Source: Chryseobacterium daecheongense
Lineage (GTDB): Bacteria; Bacteroidota; Bacteroidia; Flavobacteriales; Weeksellaceae
NCBI GenBank assembly: GCA_027920525.1
Contig: CP115858.1
Coordinates: forward strand, 1,364,001 to 1,428,000
Direction of reading: 5' to 3'
DNA length: 64,000 bases
Shown one piece after another: positions 45,528 to 55,149 of this stretch. A program made the position numbers and the translations under genes. Within the stretch, counting starts at the first letter, position 1. Every line of letters starts with the position of its first letter. The notes beneath the pieces are model-generated. The model saw only the letters and a program-made list of their open reading frames with translations. It made no database searches and was not told where the DNA came from.

Positions 45528-45570
45528 ACCGACATTTGAAGATTTCACTCTTGGATGTCGGTTTTTTTTT
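45528..45570 (+). terminator. Hairpin after repeat copy 3
   Basis: ACCGACAT (45528-45535) pairs with ATGTCGGT (45555-45562), with additional imperfect AAG/CTT pairing inside, then a run of nine T. It differs from the tRNA hairpin copies and may be the original tRNA-Arg terminator. Confidence 0.7.
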
Positions 45571-45651
45571 GTCCTAATCCGTTATACATTTCGTATATAA
45601 ATATATTGTTCCCTAATATTTACAAAAAATTGATTCCTTTTTTCATAGATT

Positions 45652-48615
45652 CTAAACACTAATATACTTTTTGAGTACTTCAAGAAGATCTGCCTGCTTT
45701 ACAGGTTTGGGAAGAAAATCATTCATTCCGGCCTCAAGGCACTTTTCTTTTTCACCCAACACATTTCCTGCCGTAATGCCTATGATAGGTATATGTTCAT
45801 ATCCCGGCAGCATTCTGATATTGCGTGTTGCCTCAATACCGTCCATTATTGGCATCTGTACATCCATCATGATAATGGAAAAGTGTTTTTTCCTGCATTC
45901 TTCCAAAGCCTGTAGTCCATTGACTGCTTCCGTCAGATTTATATTGGGAGCAAAAGATTTCATTATCCTATTATTCAGGACCATATTTACTACGTTATCA
46001 TCAACCAAAAGCACTTCTAATTCCGAGGTAAATACATGCGTAACTTTCTCAGAATAATCCTTAGTAATTTCTACTGAATAGCTTTGGTCTACTTTTTTTA
46101 AAGTTTTGTATAAATCATGTGATTTGATGGGTTTTAAAAGTAAATGTGCATTATCAATTTTTCTAACTGAATTAAGTATGCTCAGTTCTTCAGAAGAAGA
46201 AGAAAGTACTATAAATGGTGAAGTCTCTTTTCGCTGATTGAACAGCTCTGTTATTTTATTTATTGTTTCCAATCCGGACATAATAGGCATATGATAATCC
46301 ATCAGGATAACATCAAATCTCTCACCTTTCAACAAGATCTCTAAGGCTTTCATCCCATTAGAAGCTAAGGTAGACTTGATATTTTTATAGGTAAGCATGT
46401 GCTCAAGAATAATCCTGTTGGTTTCATTATCATCAACCACTAAGGCCGTTTTAATAGTTATTTCCTCCTCCTCTCTCACTTGAGGAATCTCGTAAGGAAT
46501 CTCAATGTCAAAGAAAAATACAGACCCTTTTTCCCTTACGCTGTTCAGCGACAAATGACTTCCCATATATCCCAGGATAGTGTTAGAAATGGTAAGCCCC
46601 AGACCCGTGCCACCATATCGTTTACTGATGGAACTGTTTTCCTGAGTAAAGGCATTAAAAATGTATTTCTGTTTCTCAACAGGGATGCCAATTCCTGTAT
46701 CTCGTACCGAGAAGCGCAAAGCGATTGTACGATCATTCATGTGCAACTTCTCTACTTTTAGCTCAATCTCTCCCTTTTCTGTAAACTTCACAGCATTCCC
46801 CAGAAGATTGATCAAGATCTGTTTTAACCTTGCTTCATCCATATAAAGTATTTTTGGAAGGCCCGGCTCAATATTGAGAAGTAGTTCGATATCTTTTTTC
46901 TGGGATTGATAAATGATCACATTTATTACCTGGCTTAACATATCATAAACATCACATTTTTCAATCAAAAGCTCCATTTTTCCGGATTCTATCTTAGAAA
47001 AATCCAATATATCATTGATGATGCTAAGCAGGTTTTCTCCTGACTCATTGATGTAATTCAGATATTGCATCTGTGTTTCATTCAGCGGTGTCGTAAGGAG
47101 AAGGTCTGAAAAACCAATAACTCCGTTTAAAGGAGTCCTAATCTCGTGACTCATATTGGCCAGAAATTCGGATTTTGCCTTGCTGGCTATATCTGCTGTT
47201 TCTTTGGCATTTTTCAATTCTTCATTTATCTTTACAGCATTTGTAATATTCTGTATAGAAATAATTACACCACCTATTTCATCTTTTGTAAGATACCAGG
47301 GTCCAACTTTAAGGTCGTAATGCTGGATTTCTTCTTTACCTTCCACTTTTAGCGTAAAATCACCGTTAATATACGTTTTCCCCAATAGTGCATTCTCATA
47401 GATCTCTTTTCCTTTTTCGGGAATATTAGGTGATATCGTGAATAGATTATTGCCGATAAGATCTACATTATTCATACGGAATTCCTCTCTCCATCTGCTG
47501 CTTACAGCAATATAGTTAAGGTCTTTATCAAACATGGCCAAAGGAACAGGAACATCAGTGACAAAAGATTGCATTATTGCCTCTTTCCGGGAAACCTCGA
47601 GAAACATTTTTTTGAATGCATCAATGTCCTGAATGATTCCGAAAACCCTTTTGCAAATATCATCTTCAAATTCAGGAATACCTTTTACTCTTACCCAGGT
47701 CGTAACTCCATCATTACGTAAAAGCTGAAGCTCCTCATCAAAAGGAATTCCTTGTTGTATTGCCCTGTTAAACAAATATTTTATTCTTTCTCCACTTTCT
47801 CCTTTGTAAAATCCCAAGGCATTTTCAAAAGTAGGCTGGAGATCATCTTTCAGTTTGTGAATTTCTCTTGTACTTTGAGACCAAAAGATCTTTCCGGTCT
47901 TCATATTGACCTCCCAACCTCCAACCTGGGCTACTGAACTTGTTTCCTCAAGCATTTCCTTAGTATCAAACAGATCTTTTTCTAACTTACCACGACGAAT
48001 AAGGTCAGATTTTAGTTGTATATAAACAAAAATGGTTACACCAATGGCTGCAATGGCAGAAAAGATGATGAACAAAACCGTCCACTGGGAAGATTTTTTC
48101 AGATCTTCATTTTTTATAGCAAGTTGAACTTCCTCGTGTTTTACAAATTTCTGAACGAGTCTGCGACATCTGTCCATAGCCTCCTTGTTTTGTACAAGTT
48201 CTTCCGGACTCATTAATATTCCTTGTTGACGATTATTAATAAGTAAGGCATATTCCTTCATCATCATTTGTGAAGCGTCTAGCAGTTCATTTAAGACCTT
48301 AATCTGATCTTTATTTTTAAGATTAAGCCTATCTTTATTCGAAACGAGCAACGGATATTCATCTTTGCTTTTATTGAAAGGTTCAAGAAAATTTTCCCGG
48401 CCGGTAAGCTGATATCCTCTATTTCCCGTTTCAGCATTTAAAAGAGTATTTAATAAATCTTTTGCTAAGCTTATAGATTCTTTACTTTTTATGAGGTTTT
48501 CCCTATTCTCCATCTGCTTATGTATGCTGACATAAGATGCTATAGAACTAGCAATCAGAAGTACCAAAGAAATCACTACACCAATTTTAAGATTTCTTAT
48601 AATTTTTTTCGGCAT
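45652..48615 (-). CDS. Hybrid sensor histidine kinase with two receivers
   Basis: 987 residues. Domains in order: transmembrane helix (10-30), CHASE3 sensor (about 40-175, LLNAETGNRGYQLTGRENFL), second transmembrane helix (about 180-200), two PAS domains (about 225-460), HisKA (SEFLANMSHEIRTPLNGVIG, phospho-His), HATPase (RYGGTGLGLTISNTILGYMG), receiver 1 (VDDNETNRIILEHML, Asp in VILMDYHMP) and receiver 2 (VDDNVVNMVLNNRIM, Asp in IMMDVQMP). No phosphotransfer domain and no DNA-binding domain are present, so it must signal through other proteins. Single gene; partner not evident. Confidence 0.93.
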   Translation of the reverse strand: MPKKIIRNLKIGVVISLVLLIASSIASYVSIHKQMENRENLIKSKESISLAKDLLNTLLNAETGNRGYQLTGRENFLEPFNKSKDEYPLLVSNKDRLNLKNKDQIKVLNELLDASQMMMKEYALLINNRQQGILMSPEELVQNKEAMDRCRRLVQKFVKHEEVQLAIKNEDLKKSSQWTVLFIIFSAIAAIGVTIFVYIQLKSDLIRRGKLEKDLFDTKEMLEETSSVAQVGGWEVNMKTGKIFWSQSTREIHKLKDDLQPTFENALGFYKGESGERIKYLFNRAIQQGIPFDEELQLLRNDGVTTWVRVKGIPEFEDDICKRVFGIIQDIDAFKKMFLEVSRKEAIMQSFVTDVPVPLAMFDKDLNYIAVSSRWREEFRMNNVDLIGNNLFTISPNIPEKGKEIYENALLGKTYINGDFTLKVEGKEEIQHYDLKVGPWYLTKDEIGGVIISIQNITNAVKINEELKNAKETADIASKAKSEFLANMSHEIRTPLNGVIGFSDLLLTTPLNETQMQYLNYINESGENLLSIINDILDFSKIESGKMELLIEKCDVYDMLSQVINVIIYQSQKKDIELLLNIEPGLPKILYMDEARLKQILINLLGNAVKFTEKGEIELKVEKLHMNDRTIALRFSVRDTGIGIPVEKQKYIFNAFTQENSSISKRYGGTGLGLTISNTILGYMGSHLSLNSVREKGSVFFFDIEIPYEIPQVREEEEITIKTALVVDDNETNRIILEHMLTYKNIKSTLASNGMKALEILLKGERFDVILMDYHMPIMSGLETINKITELFNQRKETSPFIVLSSSSEELSILNSVRKIDNAHLLLKPIKSHDLYKTLKKVDQSYSVEITKDYSEKVTHVFTSELEVLLVDDNVVNMVLNNRIMKSFAPNINLTEAVNGLQALEECRKKHFSIIMMDVQMPIMDGIEATRNIRMLPGYEHIPIIGITAGNVLGEKEKCLEAGMNDFLPKPVKQADLLEVLKKYISV

Positions 48616-48906
48616 GGAATAGTATTTTGTAATAAAAATAGGTCATTTTATATTAGTAGCAAATTAATTTAGAAATTTGTCAGAAAATATTGGAAATGAG
48701 TACAGATCATAATGAGTCTATATTCCGGAGAGAAATTCTATATTAAAATGCTTATTATCAATTCCGAAAAATTTCAGTTCTGTATGAGAATTGATGCGTC
48801 ATTCTCCCGATCTGACTGCTGCTTTGCACGAAGAAGCAGATAAGGAGAAAGAAAAGCAGCATATTGCATCATTTCATTGAATCACAATCAATTTATGATA
48901 GAATAT
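48616..48906. other. Non-coding stretch
   Basis: About 290 bp. A plus-strand string reading HSPDLTAALHEEADKEKEKQ near 48799-48876 looks codon-like but has no start and no family; it may be a gene remnant. Confidence 0.35.
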
Positions 48907-49551
48907 TTACTGATTATATAGCCTGAGAATTTCCACCAATTCAGGTATGGATCGTATCTTCAGCTTCTCAAACAACCTGTTTTTATACGTACTGATCGTT
49001 GATGAATGGAGATTCAACTGATTAGAAATTTCTTTAAGGGGAAGGCCTTCTGCAAGTTTATTGGCAATTTGCAATTCCCGGTCTGATAGTGCTTCAAGGG
49101 GAGAATTTTTTCCTGAACCGGTTAATGATTCAAAAAAAATCGCTTCTTTTATATTATCACTGATATATCGGCCTTTACTGACCATCGCCGTTAAAGCGGT
49201 CTCAATTACTTCAGCGGAACTCAGCTTGCTTAGATAGCCTCCTGCCCCCATTTTTAGATAGCGCATCCCATACAGCTCTTCATCCTGTGAAGAAAATATC
49301 AGAGTTTTTAATTCAGGCTGGTGAATCTTTATGTAATCTATTGCTTCCTGAACAGTACCATTAGGCATATTAACATCCATAATGGCCAGATCCAGCTTTT
49401 CATTCAGAATTAATTTGTACAGCGATTTATAATCCTCTACTTCTGAAATGATGGCATCGGGTATCAATCGTTTGATCGTTTGTATCAAGCCCATCCGAAC
49501 GATACCATGATCATCTGCTACTACAATACGAATGTTTACTTTTAAACCCAT
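48907..49551 (-). CDS. NarL/LuxR-type response regulator
   Basis: 214 residues. The receiver domain has RIVVADDHGIVRMGLIQTI and LDLAIMDVNMPNGTVQEAID (phospho-Asp), ending with YLSKLSS (conserved Lys). The C-terminal HTH reads LSDRELQIANKLAEGLPLKE and LHSSTISTYKNRLFEKLKIR. Its start overlaps the kinase stop by 1 bp. It sits between the hybrid kinase and the pilin-type cluster and is the nearest candidate regulator for the TGTAGT sites before the pilin genes (inference). Confidence 0.92.
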   Translation of the reverse strand: MGLKVNIRIVVADDHGIVRMGLIQTIKRLIPDAIISEVEDYKSLYKLILNEKLDLAIMDVNMPNGTVQEAIDYIKIHQPELKTLIFSSQDEELYGMRYLKMGAGGYLSKLSSAEVIETALTAMVSKGRYISDNIKEAIFFESLTGSGKNSPLEALSDRELQIANKLAEGLPLKEISNQLNLHSSTISTYKNRLFEKLKIRSIPELVEILRLYNQ

Positions 49552-50285
49552 TATTCTATAAATTTATGTAAAAAAAGGGAAACCGTAGTGCCATTATCTT
49601 CAGTGGAAATGATTTGGATGTTTCCATGCAGCAAGGATATAAAATTTTTTACAATTTTCAAACTTAACCCAGCTCCTTTCTCGCCGGCAGTCCCCAGGAA
49701 TATAGGATTACCATACGTATAGATCGCAGGTAAATACTTTTCATTGATTCCCATTCCGGAATCAATTACAGAAAGCACAACCTGATCATCCTCTGTAATC
49801 ACCTGTAAATAAACATCCTGTCCCGGAAAGGAATATTTTACCGCATTGTTAAAAATTTTATCTAAAACGTATTCGATCAACAGGCGGTCGCTTGTAAGAA
49901 ACGCGTTATGATCTCCCTTAAAATAAAATTGAATATTTTTTTCTTTTAATTTAGCAGCGTATTTTTCTTCTAAATAGTGAAAAAGATCTATCACCATAAT
50001 TTTAACGGGTCTAATCTTAAATTCCCCGTATTGCGTTTTTAGCCAGGCAACGCTGTCCTGGATAGTTTGCAGATTCTTCTGGGCATCTTTTTTTACCTGC
50101 GGCAACAACTTAAAAAAATCTTCCTCACTTATGGTCTTCTGCTCTAGCTCCTCTATAAGCCAAAGGAAGGTTCCAAACAGTTCTTTTGAGTCATGAGACA
50201 ATATCGAGATCAGTCCGTTCTTAAAATTGATTTCGTTTTCGAGTCTTTCAATTTTCAATTGTAGTTCGTTGATAAAATCACTCAT
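49551..50285 (-). CDS. Soluble sensor histidine kinase
   Basis: 244 residues, no signal peptide and no transmembrane segment. A coiled coil (residues 1-25) leads to a His box, GLISILSHDSKELFGTFLWL, and the ATPase part has DKIFNNAVKYSFPGQDVYL, VIDSGMGINEKYLPAIYTYG and EKGAGLSLKIVKNFISLLHG. It lacks a known sensor domain, so it may read a cytoplasmic cue or act through another protein. The start of the response regulator overlaps its stop. Confidence 0.88.
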   Translation of the reverse strand: MSDFINELQLKIERLENEINFKNGLISILSHDSKELFGTFLWLIEELEQKTISEEDFFKLLPQVKKDAQKNLQTIQDSVAWLKTQYGEFKIRPVKIMVIDLFHYLEEKYAAKLKEKNIQFYFKGDHNAFLTSDRLLIEYVLDKIFNNAVKYSFPGQDVYLQVITEDDQVVLSVIDSGMGINEKYLPAIYTYGNPIFLGTAGEKGAGLSLKIVKNFISLLHGNIQIISTEDNGTTVSLFLHKFIE

Positions 50286-50479
50286 AAATTAAGTATCACA
50301 GTTTTAGAAGCTTTTGAATTACTTTTTTGAAGAAGGCAGAAAGGTAAATTGTTTCAATATGATTAAAAAATACAGTTCAGCCCTTTCTTCCAGGAGTTAG
50401 CAAGTTATAAAAAATATCATATTAGTAAAAAGAAAAATGAAATAGTATCTATTTGGAAACAATAAATGCATTATTTTAT

Positions 50480-50870
50480 TAATTAAAACTTGCTTTGCAT
50501 GACGTGATATTTCGGCAGAGTTTCTACCCTGTAAAAACCGTTTACCGGCACTACCGGAAATGGTAAAAGATGGAGCATGGGACAATATCATCAGATTACT
50601 GATCGAATCTGGCTCAATGATGCAAATTAAAAATAGGTGCCTGAAGCGGTAATAATTGATAGCCAGACACCAAAATATATTAGGAATCCTGGACAGTTTT
50701 GTGTTTGGACCAACCGCTATAATTGACCCTCAGCCATGAAATATTGGAATGAAATACTTACAAAAAGAATTATTTGAAGGTATAAAGCTTATTTGTGCCT
50801 ATGGAGCTTTTTAAGGAACTCCGCCGACATTTGAAAACAAGAGATGAAATTGAAGTTGAAATTCTAAAAT
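50480..50870 (+). pseudogene. Degenerate IS5-family transposase remnant
   Basis: Broken plus-strand frames read FYPVKTVYRHYRKW, KDGAWDNIIRLLIESGS, then VIIDSQTPKYIRNPG (Asp of the DDE triad in IIDSQ). These are N-terminal and central pieces of IS5-type transposases separated by stops and frame shifts. No inverted repeats were found. Remnant of a past insertion beside the fimbrial cluster. Confidence 0.65.
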
Positions 50871-50891
50871 ATTGACTGCTCTAAAGTATTG

Positions 50892-52325
50892 TTAAATTGC
50901 CGTAAAGCTATAATAAACATTGATAGAGTAAGTGGTATTTTCCTTTCCTACCAAACTTTGAGCACCCGCAGGTGGTATGGTGTATCTTATGTTCAGTCCC
51001 CGGTCCAAAACCGGTGCTCCGTTAAAAAGTATTTTTTGAGGAGTTTTGGATAAGGGAACATTTACAGAACTTCCATCTATGCCTATTTGTAATATGTTGG
51101 AATTGATATCGGTCTGGAGGCCACCTTTCTTGAAATAATTTTCGTCCGATTTAACATAGAGCTCGAAATTTTCATTGTTGGAAAGCATAATTTGGTTTGG
51201 AACCATTTGTGACTGACCATTGGTGTAATGGGCAGCGGTATTAAAATTGAAATTTACATTTCGGCCGGAACTGGGAATGGTAATCTCCGACAGAGGGAGC
51301 ACTTTTATCTGAACAGCCGTATTTTGTAAACTATTGATTGAGTTATCTGTGCTTCTGGCATTGAAATTCAATTCAAACGTATAAGTTCCAGCTTCAAAAA
51401 AATAGTTTTTAAAATCTTCAGCAGACACATGAAGCTCTGGAATGAAGCTATTTCTGTTTCCCGCTACAACACTGAAATTAGCCGTGGAAAAATTCTGAAA
51501 ATCGGCAGATAAGGCTTTGGTCGTGAGAGCTGAGCCATTGCTAGCCAATTTAATGCTTGCTATATTTCTGGCTCCTGAAACACCTTTAGAGGAAGTGAAC
51601 TGAACGTTAGTGGAAGCAGCTTTTGCCCAAAAATTAAAATCGACCGTATGCGCGATTTCCGTATTCCCCAAATCCCATACCCGCGTGCCCGTATTGCGAT
51701 AGTCATTCAAAGAAGATATTTCTATGTATTTTGTTAAAGAGTTTGTAATCCATCGTATAGATGAAGGAATCACTAAAATAGTTTTAAAATTACGTGGTGT
51801 AAAGTCATTATAATTTTGAGTAATTTCCATGGAGTAATTCCCAGCCCGAAAGGTATTGGCAGTAAATTGTGAAGCGGGAATTTTAAATGTAAAATTGATA
51901 TTTCCCCGATTGAACCCTCCCCCAAGACTGGTCGATGGTGGTTCAAACCATTTTATGGCGCTTGTACTGAACGACTGAAAACCTGGTAAATAACCTGTTA
52001 ATCCGGTATATGGCAGCTGCCCACCCATACTTTCCAACTGCCACAGTAGAATGGAAGCGGGTAAAGTAAGCGAGGAAGAAGAGTGGGTAAAAGTTGGTCC
52101 CGAAACAGAGGTAAATGTAGGAGCTGTCGGGAGTATCCCTAAAAAGGCATAATCCCAGTTTGTTCTGTTGGCGTTCGTCATTACTCTTGTAGGTACTGAG
52201 GTAAATTCGCTCCTGTTAAAAATATTATTTTCAGGAACCGAAAGGTACACATCCTGAGCTTTCGTAGCTGTAGATCCGCAAAGTACAGTAAAAATTCCTA
52301 TTAAAAAAGCCCTCTTCTTTTTCAT
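50892..52325 (-). CDS. Two-part tip-adhesin-like secreted protein
   Basis: 477 residues with signal peptide (MKKKRAFLIGIFTVLCGSTA). The N-terminal two thirds are beta-rich and unlike known families (GGQLPYTGLTGYLPGFQSFS, RWITNSLTKYIEISSLNDYR). The C-terminal part resembles the pilin subunits of the cluster: it has the RYTIPPAGAQSLVGKENTTY segment and ends SINVYYSFTAI, parallel to DYTIPAAKSSSSDILGKPAG and TYTQTVTYTATAL. This is the layout of a receptor domain fused to a pilin domain, as in chaperone-usher tip adhesins. It is the last gene after chaperone and usher-like genes, 10 bp after the usher. Confidence 0.7.
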   Translation of the reverse strand: MKKKRAFLIGIFTVLCGSTATKAQDVYLSVPENNIFNRSEFTSVPTRVMTNANRTNWDYAFLGILPTAPTFTSVSGPTFTHSSSSLTLPASILLWQLESMGGQLPYTGLTGYLPGFQSFSTSAIKWFEPPSTSLGGGFNRGNINFTFKIPASQFTANTFRAGNYSMEITQNYNDFTPRNFKTILVIPSSIRWITNSLTKYIEISSLNDYRNTGTRVWDLGNTEIAHTVDFNFWAKAASTNVQFTSSKGVSGARNIASIKLASNGSALTTKALSADFQNFSTANFSVVAGNRNSFIPELHVSAEDFKNYFFEAGTYTFELNFNARSTDNSINSLQNTAVQIKVLPLSEITIPSSGRNVNFNFNTAAHYTNGQSQMVPNQIMLSNNENFELYVKSDENYFKKGGLQTDINSNILQIGIDGSSVNVPLSKTPQKILFNGAPVLDRGLNIRYTIPPAGAQSLVGKENTTYSINVYYSFTAI

Positions 52326-52335
52326 ACTTTTAAAT

Positions 52336-55140
52336 TTAAAACTTTTTCACCTTAATGATGGTGTCTTTCTTCTTGTATTCAAAAATCACGGTTTTTGAGT
52401 AACCTTCTTTTGTCACCAAAATGGTTTGGGTGGGTTGTGTATAGCTGTATTTGTCATTTTCAATATAGAGATCATACTTGCCGTCTTTGAGGAAAAACTC
52501 AAACTCATTCTTTGGGTTAACCACTGCGGTATAAATTTTACCATCTTCCCCTTTTGCATATACTACAATTCCTGTTACATCTGTTTCTACAGTATCGTAA
52601 GCTTGTTTAATCTCCGTTAATTTCCCAGTTACTCTGATGTTTTTTACCAAGCCCACTTTGCGGTTGATATTATTGTGCACCATAATGACAGGATCCGTCA
52701 TCAACCGGGAGCCCGCACTTTCGTTCACCTTCAGGGTATAAGTACCTTCAGGAACATTCTGAAAAACTACTTTTCCATTCTTATCCGTCATCGCTACATA
52801 ATTGTCCAGTTTTACAATTTCATTAGCAAGTACCGATTCACCGGACTCCAGAAGTCCATTATAGTTTTTATCTTCAAAGAACTGGAATGCCACTTTATGA
52901 TTTCCTAGAGCCGTAGCGGTGGTAAAATATTTTTTAATTCCCACCCTGAACTGGTAATAAATGCCGCTGCTTGCATATTCAGCCGTAGATTTATAACCGG
53001 AAAGATTAAAATAACCTGTGGTGGACCAGGAAGGCGAAATCTTATATTCCAGATTACCGGTAATATTGCTGTTTAAATTTTTATAAAGTTCCGAATAGAA
53101 GGCTCCGGCAGAAAAAGATCCGGTCAGATTATGATTGAGCATCTGGAAATTATACGAGGCGTATACATTGTAGTTGGCAAAATTACGGTCTGCATTGTAA
53201 TAAGAAGTTAAATCAAAGACACTGGTAGCATTCCATTGGGCAGTTCCGTTAAGGGAAAATGATTTATATCTGTAAGATAAAGTTGTTTTCAGACTATTGA
53301 ACCAGTCCTGTTTATTGTTCTCTTTTGAATAAGAATATTCCGCCGTTAGGTTGAATCCATGAGCACCTAATGTCGTGCTTATATTGGCTTCCAACTTGTA
53401 TGAAAAAAGCTCCTGTGATGTATAAAAATTAGCTGTTTTCTGGTTTTCAACCTTTGGAGAAAGTAGAAAATTCCACTTCTTTAAAGAAAACTGATAGCCT
53501 AACCCCAAAGCTTCTGTACTGTTGAAATAATAGCGCAAATTAGCGGTATTCCCCGGTTGGATTGGCTCACTTTGGAAACTTAGGAACTCAGGTTCTACCT
53601 GCGAATTCTGATATTGTATAAAAGCGCGTTGAGAAGCGGAAAATTGGTGACCGATTCGCTGATTTGAGAAAAAAGATCCCCGCTTGATCCCTGCATAGCT
53701 TTTGGTGGCAAAGGAATTGAAAGATTGTATATCCCATCTCCCTATTTTCCCCTCATAATTGGCTCCCATTAAAGCTCCAGCATTTTCATCTTTATTCAAA
53801 AGACCTTCTTCGTGGCTCAGGCCCATCTCCATGCGGATGGTGTGTTTATCATTAATTAGCAATGAAGTTACTGCATTCGCTACCTGTGTATCTATGTTAA
53901 AGCGCGGATCATGGTCAAATATATAGGATACTTTCCCGTTGAAAGATTTAGCATTCCCAAAACCATATTTTGCACCCACCATGGTAGATCCTTTTGTTTG
54001 TTGGAAATAAGTACCATACAAGTTATAATTATTTTCAAGCGCAAGAATTTCAATCTGATTGTTTTTACCAAATTTCGTAGAAACTTTCCCTCCTCTACCG
54101 AAAATCGGGTAATCGTAATCATTGCTATTAACATTTCCCACCCGTAATACCGTATTTTTTCTCTCCAATTCCAGCCAGGTATCATAGAAGTTATAACGGC
54201 CGTCTTCATGATAGTAATCTGCATTAATATTGAAACGCGATCTCAAATTATCTGTCACCCGAAACGCTGTATTCCCTCTCAATTGAAAATAATTGAAACC
54301 TGAACTGTTTTCATTATAACTAATTTCCGCAAAATTACTTCCGCCCATCGCTTCGTTTCCCCGGGCAATTTGTCTGTTGTGCGATAAAACGACCAGATAG
54401 AGCGTGTTGCTTCCTACTATTTTATTATCAAGCAGATCTGTGACTATTGCATTAATATTAAATTCGGGATAAATTGTATTCTGTTTTCTGACCGCAATTT
54501 TGATCTCAATCGTTTGTTTTTCTAAGCCCTCCAGAGATACGGTTTGTTGCTTTGGCATCATTTCCAAACCATCGGGAATGGATTGCAAATCAATCTTAAC
54601 GGTTCGTTTACTGTACCCTTGGTTTTCTACAGTCAGCAGGATTGAGGATTCGGGCACAGCAGGGTTAATGAAATTTTCGTATGTAGCTGTATAAATTGCG
54701 ATATTTTTGTTCTCGCCTTTGGTAACGAAGAAAGAGGCATTTTCAGTTCTGGTAATCGTCGGGGTAACGTACGAAATCTGGAATTGGATCTCATTGGACC
54801 GAAGTTTCATAAAATCCACGTTGGCGATCAGTTTCACAGGAAGATTTTTAGACTGGCCCGCACCTAAGATAAAATCATTTTTAGGATAGAAAAGCAATCC
54901 CGGATATTTTTCCTTGGGTATAATATTCTGAATGGTAATCTCTTCAGAACTTTTATTCTCAATAACCAGGAAATTGCTAAAAGTAGAACCTTTCTCAACA
55001 GCTACGCTGTCATTTTCAAAATGGATTTGAATATCCTTCTTTTCCTGCGCAAAGGCCAACGAAAAGTGCAGAAAAACAATTACAAAAAATAAGATTGTTC
55101 TTCTTAGCAATGATATCGGTATTCCATTCTGTGGTTTCAA
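52336..55140 (-). CDS. Usher-like outer-membrane beta-barrel protein
   Basis: 934 residues. Signal peptide RRTILFFVIVFLHFSLAFAQ. Residues about 35-255 are two Ig-like domains (FLVIENKSSEEITIQNIIPK, ILLTVENQGYSKRTVKIDLQ). Residues about 260-740 are amphipathic aromatic-rich strands with alternating polarity (NYFQLRGNTAFRVTDNLRSR, NFLLSPKVENQKTANFYTSQ), as in a large outer-membrane barrel. The end has two more Ig-like domains (QFFEDKNYNGLLESGES, YTAVVNPKNEFEFFLKDGKY). This order mirrors ushers (N domain, barrel, C domains). The start is TTG at 55138-55140, 9 bp after the chaperone stop; no ATG precedes the signal peptide. I recognise no exact family. Confidence 0.7.
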   Translation of the reverse strand: MKPQNGIPISLLRRTILFFVIVFLHFSLAFAQEKKDIQIHFENDSVAVEKGSTFSNFLVIENKSSEEITIQNIIPKEKYPGLLFYPKNDFILGAGQSKNLPVKLIANVDFMKLRSNEIQFQISYVTPTITRTENASFFVTKGENKNIAIYTATYENFINPAVPESSILLTVENQGYSKRTVKIDLQSIPDGLEMMPKQQTVSLEGLEKQTIEIKIAVRKQNTIYPEFNINAIVTDLLDNKIVGSNTLYLVVLSHNRQIARGNEAMGGSNFAEISYNENSSGFNYFQLRGNTAFRVTDNLRSRFNINADYYHEDGRYNFYDTWLELERKNTVLRVGNVNSNDYDYPIFGRGGKVSTKFGKNNQIEILALENNYNLYGTYFQQTKGSTMVGAKYGFGNAKSFNGKVSYIFDHDPRFNIDTQVANAVTSLLINDKHTIRMEMGLSHEEGLLNKDENAGALMGANYEGKIGRWDIQSFNSFATKSYAGIKRGSFFSNQRIGHQFSASQRAFIQYQNSQVEPEFLSFQSEPIQPGNTANLRYYFNSTEALGLGYQFSLKKWNFLLSPKVENQKTANFYTSQELFSYKLEANISTTLGAHGFNLTAEYSYSKENNKQDWFNSLKTTLSYRYKSFSLNGTAQWNATSVFDLTSYYNADRNFANYNVYASYNFQMLNHNLTGSFSAGAFYSELYKNLNSNITGNLEYKISPSWSTTGYFNLSGYKSTAEYASSGIYYQFRVGIKKYFTTATALGNHKVAFQFFEDKNYNGLLESGESVLANEIVKLDNYVAMTDKNGKVVFQNVPEGTYTLKVNESAGSRLMTDPVIMVHNNINRKVGLVKNIRVTGKLTEIKQAYDTVETDVTGIVVYAKGEDGKIYTAVVNPKNEFEFFLKDGKYDLYIENDKYSYTQPTQTILVTKEGYSKTVIFEYKKKDTIIKVKKF

Positions 55141-55149
55141 GACTTAATT

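Noticed and set aside
48799..48876. Plus-strand peptide-like string before the LuxR regulator as a small gene
   Set aside because: No start codon and no recognised family; kept only as a possible remnant.
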